Source: Nitrospinae bacterium RIFCSPLOWO2_12_FULL_45_22
GTDB lineage: Bacteria; 2-12-FULL-45-22
Direction of reading: 5' to 3'
NCBI GenBank assembly: GCA_001803565.1
Contig: MHDQ01000031.1
Span: 1 to 34,317, forward strand
Length of the DNA stretch: 34,317 nucleotides
How positions within the stretch are numbered: position 1 is the first letter of the stretch; each line of letters opens with the position of its first letter. Both the position numbers and the translations under genes were made by a program. Under the pieces are notes generated by a model. That model was not told the origin of the DNA. It made no database searches and saw nothing but the letters and a program-made list of their open reading frames with translations. Positions 27,207-34,317 of this stretch are shown piece after piece.

Positions 27207-28585
27207 GGATTACTCCAAATCCTCTTAAAAGCTGAAATGTTCATTTTCACTTCTGTCCAAGAAAAAAACCTTAATAGTCTTCTCCATAAATATGGCAGCC
27301 GCAGGTAGAATCTCCGGTAAGCATCTTGATAATATCTCAATACCATTTCGCTGCTCACCGTTGGTAGATTCATAACTGGATGGGACAAATCGTACTTTTC
27401 CCAATCGAGAGTATTCAAATATCCGCACTCCTTTGCCCAATTGAACATCTTAGTGCCTGGATATGGCGTGGTAATATTAAATACCACAACGTCCGGACTT
27501 GTTTTGATAGCAAATTGAATAGTCTTCTCCATGGTTTCCAAGGTCTCGCCGGGGTTTCCCAACATGAAAGTGGCACGAACATCCATTCCTAGTTTTTTGG
27601 TAAGGGCAATTGCCTCTTCTGCTCCGTTCAAGTTTATCCGCTTATTAATATTTTTCAGTATTCCCTCGTCTGCAGATTCAATCCCAAACATGACCTGATG
27701 ACAACCGGAATCCTTCATTATCCTTAGCATATCCTTATCTACATAATCGACACGAGCAAAACAGGACCAGGTTATATCAATATTTTCAGAGAGAAGGAGG
27801 GTACAAAATTCCTTTACCTCGTCCTTAAAAACGGTGAAGGTATCATCGTAAAACTGGATCTCCTTTATTCCATAGTTATCTTTTAGCAGTCTTATTTCAT
27901 CAACTAACCTACGCGGTGAAATTCTCCGTATTTTTTCCCCTAGTACTCCTCCGTAGCAAAACGTACATCTACCGGGGCATCCCCTGGTGGCAACCATGCT
28001 GATTGCTGGTAGTCTTTTGTACGCACCGAGAGTCGGATAGTATCTATGCATAGGCAATAAGTGGTACGCAGGATATGGTAAGCTATCGAGGTTTTCGATA
28101 AGTGCCCTTGCTTCATTATGAATATAGACTCCATTCGATTTATAAGAGAGTCCGGGGATCTCTCGTATATCATCACCCCTTGCTAATTCCCAGAAAGTAT
28201 ATTCTCCCTCTCCCCGGATAACAAAATCTACACTCTCATTACTTAAGACCTCATCGGGCAAGACCGTCGGATGGACTCCTCCCAGTACTATCTTGGTCTG
28301 GGGTAGAAATCTCTTACACAACCTTGCTATTTCCATGGTATTATTTATTATGCTGGTGGTAGCTGTTATTCCAATAAACCATGGTTGTTTATCATTAATA
28401 TGTTGATAAATTTTATCCAATCCGATTCTTTCAGCATGAACATCCAAAATCTCTACCTTGAAAAAGCGCTCCTCCAAAAAAGAAGCTATCTGAGCTAATC
28501 CAAGCGGTGGCATGCAACTGGCAATATCCTTCCAGATGTTCCCTTCTCTTTTTACCCACGGCGGATTAATCAGTAGAATTGACAT
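27191..28585 (-). CDS. B12-binding-type radical SAM protein
   Basis: ILLINPPWVKREG...MPPLGLAQIASFLE...GGVHPTVLPD...VIRGEGE; ATRGCPGRCTFCYGG (CxxxCxxC). Confidence 0.93.
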   Translation of the reverse strand: MSILLINPPWVKREGNIWKDIASCMPPLGLAQIASFLEERFFKVEILDVHAERIGLDKIYQHINDKQPWFIGITATTSIINNTMEIARLCKRFLPQTKIVLGGVHPTVLPDEVLSNESVDFVIRGEGEYTFWELARGDDIREIPGLSYKSNGVYIHNEARALIENLDSLPYPAYHLLPMHRYYPTLGAYKRLPAISMVATRGCPGRCTFCYGGVLGEKIRRISPRRLVDEIRLLKDNYGIKEIQFYDDTFTVFKDEVKEFCTLLLSENIDITWSCFARVDYVDKDMLRIMKDSGCHQVMFGIESADEGILKNINKRINLNGAEEAIALTKKLGMDVRATFMLGNPGETLETMEKTIQFAIKTSPDVVVFNITTPYPGTKMFNWAKECGYLNTLDWEKYDLSHPVMNLPTVSSEMVLRYYQDAYRRFYLRLPYLWRRLLRFFSWTEVKMNISAFKRIWSNPWIKR

Positions 28586-28638
28586 TAATTCTCCTTACTG
28601 AATTCAACTTATCGTATAGAAAAATCGCGCTTTACTTA

Positions 28639-30309
28639 CTAAGGTAACTTCACCACATCTGCAAGATCGTAGATCTTTATTAATCCCATCCCCTGATCTT
28701 GGAGCATGCTATTAAACATTTCCTGACCAAGAGTTTCAGGACTGTAGGAGTTCTCATAGAGGAAAGGTTTATATAATCCAACGCTGTTTGAGACTTCATG
28801 TACAGGTTTACATTCTTTCTCCACCCGGTATAACCAAGCATAACGAGTATGCTTCAGTAAATGATATTTTTGCCAGTCTACTAACAAATATTTATAGCCT
28901 CCATTAGTAAATAATCGCTTTATATTAGATATAGCGAGACCCTCAATAAGGGGAGAAAAGCTGCCTTTATAGTAAACATCTGAAACATAGGGCAGAGTGC
29001 TCAAGTGCTTGTCTCCTTCGTGGCTACCCATATACTCAAAGGCTGCTTTATATCCTGGTTTTAGATTTGTCAGTTCCCATGAATTATAGCTTCCCGTTAC
29101 GAGAACAATTAAGGTAAAAACGGTAATCATCTGGGGTAAACTCACCCTTCCTACACGGGCAGCCATAAAACCTACCAAGGCCAATCCTCCCCGGGCAGAC
29201 ACCAGGGGCAAGGTCGATAGAGATAACAATAACAACCGGGGAATATGATTATGGTGAGGAGACCACCAGATGAGAGGCAGTAGGAATTGAGTAAAGATAA
29301 TCAGATCTGCCAATGAGATACGGTGGTCGGACAACCATCTTCTCAATATAGATACCACTCCCCCCAGCAAGAGCAGAGTTACAACATAACCTTCCAGAAT
29401 TAGCAAGGTTCGGGGGAGAATCAAAGCATCTGCATCCACGCGGCGGGACCATCCTCCCTGCTGCCTAAAGCGAAACAGCAGTTGCTCAAAATAAGTGAAA
29501 TGTGGGTAATTAGTGAGAACCCTCAGGTACAAGTAGACAATTTCTGCTATCAGCAAGGGAATTAGCGTGGAAATAACTAATACCCCTATTCTTTTAACAT
29601 GCTTCTCCAGAGGGAGACGGTCAGGGGATAGAAATAGATGGACCTCGTATAACAATAATATTACTGGTAGAATAGAGAGTGAGGTGTGGCAGCCAAAGGC
29701 GATACCAGCACTCAATCCCGTTAGCCAGAGGAACGATATACTATTCTCTTCCAGGCTGCGACTTCGGTAATAGAAATAGGTGGACAGCATAACAAAAAAA
29801 ATGGCTGGACTTAATTCAAAACCCCGGCCCGAATAGATAATCTGATATGCAGAAACAGCGACTACTGCTGAGGAAATCAAACCGGTATGGGCGTCATAAA
29901 GAGTTTTTCCCAGGACAAAAGCCATGAGAATTGTCAGAACGCCAAATGTGGCGGCCATTACATTTCCCGCATCTTCGAGGGGAAGACGAAAAGCAAGATA
30001 AAAAAAAGCGGTGAAAAAAGTAAGATAAGACTTGGCATTGGTGGGGACAAACTCACCTAGATTTTTCGCTATTATAAACTCTCTGAACGAATCTGTAGGG
30101 CTCTCACCACCTAAATCCTCCTGGATAGCTATGAAACGAGGCTTTTCCTTTATCCACCTCAAAGATTCTATCAAGAACCTGGTCTCACTTAACCGCCAAG
30201 CGGTATCAGCCATAAATGGGCCTAGATCCAGAATATGGTTAAAACGAAGAACCCCACCGAGCGACAAAATCAGGAAAAAGATTACAAGAGTAACTTTATT
30301 GTTCTTCAT
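28639..30309 (-). CDS. GT39-like membrane glycosyltransferase
   Basis: GKTLYDAHTGLISSAVVAVSAYQIIYSGRGFELSPAIFFVMLSTYFYYRS...GLSAGIAFGCHTSLSIL; multiple TM segments. Confidence 0.75.
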   Translation of the reverse strand: MKNNKVTLVIFFLILSLGGVLRFNHILDLGPFMADTAWRLSETRFLIESLRWIKEKPRFIAIQEDLGGESPTDSFREFIIAKNLGEFVPTNAKSYLTFFTAFFYLAFRLPLEDAGNVMAATFGVLTILMAFVLGKTLYDAHTGLISSAVVAVSAYQIIYSGRGFELSPAIFFVMLSTYFYYRSRSLEENSISFLWLTGLSAGIAFGCHTSLSILPVILLLYEVHLFLSPDRLPLEKHVKRIGVLVISTLIPLLIAEIVYLYLRVLTNYPHFTYFEQLLFRFRQQGGWSRRVDADALILPRTLLILEGYVVTLLLLGGVVSILRRWLSDHRISLADLIIFTQFLLPLIWWSPHHNHIPRLLLLSLSTLPLVSARGGLALVGFMAARVGRVSLPQMITVFTLIVLVTGSYNSWELTNLKPGYKAAFEYMGSHEGDKHLSTLPYVSDVYYKGSFSPLIEGLAISNIKRLFTNGGYKYLLVDWQKYHLLKHTRYAWLYRVEKECKPVHEVSNSVGLYKPFLYENSYSPETLGQEMFNSMLQDQGMGLIKIYDLADVVKLP

Positions 30310-31016
30310 ATCTTCCCTGGCGTCTCCAAATCCTTAAACTTATTTCCAATAATTATCTCTCGCCAGAGAATTTTTAAGAAGATCAGTCCTGTGGGGAGCG
30401 ATTTGGCGGTGCTTTCTCCCCCTATTCGTTTCCCTTCTTGAGTGGGAATCTCGGCTACCTTCAAACCTAATTTCATGGCTCTTATGGACATCTGGTACTC
30501 AATAACAAACCCGGGAGCATCTGGCTTAATCCTCCTAAAAGCATCTTTGGTTATAGCCCGATACCCATTTATGCTATCTGTGATTTTCCCTCTCCAGACA
30601 AAATTGGCAATAGCAGTAAAAGCACGGTTCGCCCAAGCCCGCCAGGGAAAAAGCCGGTCATCCTCCTCATTCCTCGCACCCTTCATGAACCGTGAGGCAA
30701 TGGCCATATCATACCCCTCATCAAGAAGGCCGAGGAGCCGAGGAATATCATTAGGGTTTTCATTTCCATCCGGGCTAAAGAAGACCAAATTCTCGCCCTG
30801 AGCTTCCCGGAAGGCGATCCGGAATGCCTCGCCCCGGCCCTTTATATCCTGCCGTATCACCTTAATTCCTCTTCTCTCAAAAAACTCGATCGTTCCATCA
30901 GTCGAGCCTCCATCAACAACAAAATACTCGTCCACCTCATGAAAAGGGATTTTATCGAACAGAACTCTGACCCCCTCGATCTCATTAAAAGTTAAAATCA
31001 CCAAAGTCTTTTTCAT
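30306..31016 (-). CDS. Glycosyltransferase family 2, polyprenol/dolichol-phosphate sugar synthase-like
   Basis: KTLVILTFNEIEGVRVLFDKIP...EYFVVDGGSTDGTIEFFE...MAIASRFMKGARNEEDDRLFPWRAWANRAFT...DSINGYRAITKDAFRRI. Confidence 0.92.
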   Translation of the reverse strand: MKKTLVILTFNEIEGVRVLFDKIPFHEVDEYFVVDGGSTDGTIEFFERRGIKVIRQDIKGRGEAFRIAFREAQGENLVFFSPDGNENPNDIPRLLGLLDEGYDMAIASRFMKGARNEEDDRLFPWRAWANRAFTAIANFVWRGKITDSINGYRAITKDAFRRIKPDAPGFVIEYQMSIRAMKLGLKVAEIPTQEGKRIGGESTAKSLPTGLIFLKILWREIIIGNKFKDLETPGKI

Positions 31017-31993
31017 ATTCGTTTGCGACCCTGGCTTCTATACCACTCGATTGTCTTTTCGAGGCCTTCCTTTAATGAGACCTGAGGTTCATAACCTATA
31101 AGCTTTTTGGCCTTGCTTATATCTGCATTTCTACGCGGTTGTCCGGCGGGCTTCTGGGGATCAAAAATCACCCGGGGCCTCTTCCCTGAAATACTCAGTA
31201 TCAACTCCACCAGATCCTTAATCTTCACTTCCTCTTCTGTGCCAATATTAAGGGGGTCAGCTTTTGGATACTTCTCAGCCGCCAACATCATTCCTCTCAC
31301 CAAATCACTAACATAAACGAAAGCCCGGGTTTGCTCACCATCTCCCCAAACCACCAGAGGGTCCTGTTCCTCCATCACTTTGCGAATGAGAGCCGGGATA
31401 ACATGAGCTACATCTAAATCGAAATCATCTCGCGGTCCATAGGCATTATATGGCCTTACGATGGCTATCTCCATCCCGAATTCTTCGGAATAACAGCGGG
31501 CCTGGATCTCAGCAATCCTCTTGGACCACCCGTAACCAAAATTTGTTGGCTCTGGATCGCCTTGAAACCCCTCGGACTCAGGGGTAGGTATGGAACAATG
31601 GCGGGTATAAACACAGGCAGAGCTAACACATAGGAATCGCTTCACTCTCGCTTTCCTGGCCGCCCCTAACATGTTTGTGTTTATTAAAACATTAGCATAA
31701 AACATAGTTCCCGGATGCCTTAAGTTATAACCAACACCGGCAACTTTAGCCGCCAGGTGCATGACAACATCTATCTTTGTGCAGACTTCCTCACAGAGAG
31801 CGAAATGAGATAGGTCACCCTTTATGAAATCAATCTTTTCCCGGCAATCATCCAGATTCTTCGGCTCTCCCCGGCTCAAGTTATCAACTACTTTAACCCT
31901 GGCTCCTTCTTCCACCAACATCTCCACCAAATGAGAGCCAATGAACCCCGCTCCTCCCGTAACCAACACCCTTTTTTTATCCCAGTATGACAT
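31013..31993 (-). CDS. NAD-dependent epimerase/dehydratase (extended SDR)
   Basis: KRVLVTGGAGFIGSHLVEMLVEEGARVKVVDNLSRG; VYTRH...YGWSKRIAE (YxxxK-type). ATG at 31993 (MSYWDKK) preceded by GGAGAGGGAG; the track uses an upstream TTG at 32008. Confidence 0.95.
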   Translation of the reverse strand: MSYWDKKRVLVTGGAGFIGSHLVEMLVEEGARVKVVDNLSRGEPKNLDDCREKIDFIKGDLSHFALCEEVCTKIDVVMHLAAKVAGVGYNLRHPGTMFYANVLINTNMLGAARKARVKRFLCVSSACVYTRHCSIPTPESEGFQGDPEPTNFGYGWSKRIAEIQARCYSEEFGMEIAIVRPYNAYGPRDDFDLDVAHVIPALIRKVMEEQDPLVVWGDGEQTRAFVYVSDLVRGMMLAAEKYPKADPLNIGTEEEVKIKDLVELILSISGKRPRVIFDPQKPAGQPRRNADISKAKKLIGYEPQVSLKEGLEKTIEWYRSQGRKRI

Positions 31994-32049
31994 TCGCTCC
32001 CTCTCCAACTTCGGATTTGTAAGTTAAATTTTTGGCTCTTATTGTTTAC

Positions 32050-33507
32050 TTAAAATCTGTTTTTTAAAAAATAATATCTTGATCTAATATACATTGAGAT
32101 AATCTCTTTTGTTCTAAAACATATATTTCTTAAAGGGGATGAAAAAAATATGGCCATGAATCTGAAAAGTTTATTGGGTTTCAAATGCTTAAGGATAAAA
32201 ATAATTCGTGGCCATTTAATAGCTAACGGGGCAAAATTACTTACCCAATAAATAAATTCTGCTTCCGGATGATTAAGCACTGTCGACTCTTTATAGCTTT
32301 TTTCTCCGTTATTAATTTTATTAGTTATCTTATCATCAATATAACCTAAATCTTTTGAAATAATGGCGAGTTTAGTATTTGGAAAAGGATAGAAGGTACT
32401 AAATAAAGCGTTATTGGGTTTAATTTTTGTATTTAAATTTATAGTATCCCACATTTGAGCCTTATTTTCTGAAGGCAACCCCACCATATTAAGTGTGGTA
32501 AAAGGAATTTTATACTTATGAAGGAATTTAGATATGTATTCAATCTGTGAATTATTTGTCTTTCTATTTAAAATGTTCTTTCTGATTTCTTCGCTTCCGG
32601 ATTCGATTCCGATATCAACATATTTACACCCAGATTCTGAAAGGAGTTTTATCACATCTTCATTGACCATATCAAAATGAATCAAACATTTATAAGGTAA
32701 ATCTATTTTTTTCTTATACATATCAGCAAATCTCTCTAACCAACGGTAATTTAAAGTAAAAATATCATCATAAAAAAAGATTTCTTTAATAGAATATTTT
32801 TTCCTAAAATATAATATCTCCTCGATCACATTATCCACAGATCGTCTTCTTACATATTTCCCTTTATTGAAATATAATTCTTTATATGAAGAATTATAAC
32901 AATAGGTGCAAGAAAAGGGGCAACCCCTGCCTGTCATTATATACAATCTATCTTTAAAGCATCCGTATCTATAAAATAATTCCTTGTCAGGAAATGGGAG
33001 ATTATCCAAATCCTCATTTAAAGGCCTGACTGGATTTTTAATGATGGTATTATCTTTTTTAAACCATATATTTTCAATATTATAGTTAACTTCTTTATTT
33101 TCCAATGAATTAGCAAGTTCAACAATAGCGTCTTCTCCTTCTCCTATACATATCATATCTATAAAATCCTCTTTTAAAACTAATTCAGGGACATTTGTGG
33201 CGTGAATACCCCCAAATATTATGGGAGCGTTGATATGCTTTCTTAGTTCTGAGGCAATATTTTTCTCCCAGCTATATATATTTGTCAAGGCAGTAAAAGC
33301 GATTAAATCAGGATTATATTTTTTTGCCTGTCTAATGATTTGACCATCGATACCACCAATTTTCTCCAACAACGGCATTTTAAATTCAATATCCCCGGCT
33401 CCGGGATTGAATAATAATTCAGTTTGATGACTTGATTTTTTTAATACCGAAGATAAATACTCTATTCCTAACCATTCAGCATTCCTGAAAACAAATAGTA
33501 TTTTCAT
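32050..33507 (-). CDS. B12-binding-type radical SAM protein
   Basis: GGIHATNVPELVLKEDFIDMICIGEGEDAIVEL; MTGRGCPFSCTYCYNSSY (CxxxCxxC). Closely resembles the 4043..5605 protein. Confidence 0.92.
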   Translation of the reverse strand: MKILFVFRNAEWLGIEYLSSVLKKSSHQTELLFNPGAGDIEFKMPLLEKIGGIDGQIIRQAKKYNPDLIAFTALTNIYSWEKNIASELRKHINAPIIFGGIHATNVPELVLKEDFIDMICIGEGEDAIVELANSLENKEVNYNIENIWFKKDNTIIKNPVRPLNEDLDNLPFPDKELFYRYGCFKDRLYIMTGRGCPFSCTYCYNSSYKELYFNKGKYVRRRSVDNVIEEILYFRKKYSIKEIFFYDDIFTLNYRWLERFADMYKKKIDLPYKCLIHFDMVNEDVIKLLSESGCKYVDIGIESGSEEIRKNILNRKTNNSQIEYISKFLHKYKIPFTTLNMVGLPSENKAQMWDTINLNTKIKPNNALFSTFYPFPNTKLAIISKDLGYIDDKITNKINNGEKSYKESTVLNHPEAEFIYWVSNFAPLAIKWPRIIFILKHLKPNKLFRFMAIFFSSPLRNICFRTKEIISMYIRSRYYFLKNRF

Positions 33508-33649
33508 ATCTTATCCGATATCAATAAAAAGCCTTAACGGAAATGTTGAATTAATGTTATATCCTTTATTTATTGGTAATAAAGTGTAGTCTCTAAAAAA
33601 GTATCATTATGTATATTACTATAAACAGAGGATATTACTATTTTAATTA

Positions 33650-33679
33650 TTGACAAAAGTCCATATTTTATGATATGGT
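33650..33679 (+). promoter_or_regulatory. Candidate promoter for the plus-strand transposase
   Basis: TTGACA (33650-33655), 18-nt spacer, TATGGT (33674-33679); palindrome CCATAT-tttatg-ATATGG overlaps the -10; AGGAGGG at 33697-33703 precedes ATG 33711 by 7 nt. Confidence 0.4.
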
Positions 33680-33710
33680 TTTCCTGTCACTTTTATAGGA
33701 GGGCAAAACC

Positions 33711-34317
33711 ATGTCATATCCCCATATTGAAGACATTGTTATCGAATTTGAAGGAGATAAGCATTCAAAGTATGGTCTCTTTCCACTGGTTGCCTGGTAT
33801 TTGATGGACATCCTTGTGCTACCAAAATATTTTAGCACGGTATCCGTCAAGAAGAAACGAAACCGGGCAAAGCCAATAAAGCGGAGGAAGCCTAAATATG
33901 ATACTAACCAGATGTGCATAGGGATTGTTGCTATTATCCTTCTTGGTGTAATTAAATTCAGGAAAATCAATGATGTCCTTAGCACCGAAGAGAAGATAGC
34001 CCAACTTGTAGGGCTGCCCAGATTTTTTGATCAGTCCACAGTTCATTTATTCCTGAATGAATTTCAAAAATGGCATGTAACTCAACTGGATAAGGTCAAC
34101 CACCAGTTAATCCAGGATTATGGTGAAAGTTCCCGTCAAGACATCTTAGTTCTGGACATAGATAGTACTACTCACTCCCTGGAGAGTAGAAAAAGAGAAA
34201 AGGCCGTTACTGGTTTCAACAAAAAGAATAGGGGTAAACCCTGCTATCAATGGACAGTAGCCTTTGTTAGAGGTGAGGCCATCAGCCAAAAGCTCAACGC
34301 CGGCAATACTCACTGCA
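33711..34317 (+). CDS. IS1380-like transposase, 5' part (continues beyond the window)
   Basis: Hand translation is open to the window end: MSYPHIEDIVIEFEGDKHSKYGLFPLVAWYLMDIL...STVHLFLNEFQKW...ILVLDIDSTTHSLESRKREKAVTGFNKKNRGKPCYQWTVAFVRGEAISQKLNAGNTHC. The DIDST motif followed by TGFN resembles IS1380-family transposases. Not in the ORF track because no stop codon is reached. Confidence 0.85.
   Translation, partial: MSYPHIEDIVIEFEGDKHSKYGLFPLVAWYLMDILVLPKYFSTVSVKKKRNRAKPIKRRKPKYDTNQMCIGIVAIILLGVIKFRKINDVLSTEEKIAQLVGLPRFFDQSTVHLFLNEFQKWHVTQLDKVNHQLIQDYGESSRQDILVLDIDSTTHSLESRKREKAVTGFNKKNRGKPCYQWTVAFVRGEAISQKLNAGNTHC
33711..34317 (+). mobile_element. Partial insertion sequence (IS1380-like), left part only
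   Basis: Transposase reading frame with its own RBS and promoter-like elements. Terminal inverted repeats could not be defined because the right end is outside the window. Confidence 0.7.

Noticed and set aside
33668-34046. Minus-strand ORFs 33668..33985 and 33819..34046 in the track
   Set aside because: Antisense to the well-supported plus-strand transposase frame; no recognisable protein features.
1-34317. CRISPR arrays, tRNA or rRNA genes
   Set aside because: No regularly spaced direct repeats were seen, and gaps between coding sequences are too short or do not show tRNA/rRNA-like sequence.

Overview
The window is dominated by a roughly 33 kb, almost gap-free, minus-strand operon (transcribed from about 33.5 kb down to 79) that looks like an envelope or exopolysaccharide glycan biosynthesis locus. 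It encodes two GT4 and two GT2 glycosyltransferases, three multi-spanning GT39/PMT-like (GT-C) proteins, a YfhO-like membrane protein, a Wzx-type flippase, an O-antigen ligase/polymerase-like protein, an LPG-synthase/AglD-type membrane protein, an AsnB-type amidotransferase, a Gfo/Idh/MocA oxidoreductase, an NAD-dependent epimerase, a canonical SAM methyltransferase, one SPASM-type radical SAM protein and four B12-binding-type radical SAM proteins. The most unusual content is a pair of paralogous nitroreductase-methyltransferase-like fusion proteins whose SAM motif I looks degenerate in both copies. Each lies near an alpha/alpha-toroid protein, a glycosyltransferase and a B12-type radical SAM gene, which suggests a duplicated, undescribed glycan-modification module. 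Smaller signals are a C-terminal remnant of a GxxExxY-family gene bounded by an imperfect inverted repeat (about 5.63-5.79 kb), a strong inverted repeat next to the YfhO-like gene (14483-14537), a possible opposite-strand coding fossil (16913-17044), and a plus-strand IS1380-like transposase that runs off the right edge and is absent from the ORF track. All family calls come from reading the translated sequences; no searches were run.
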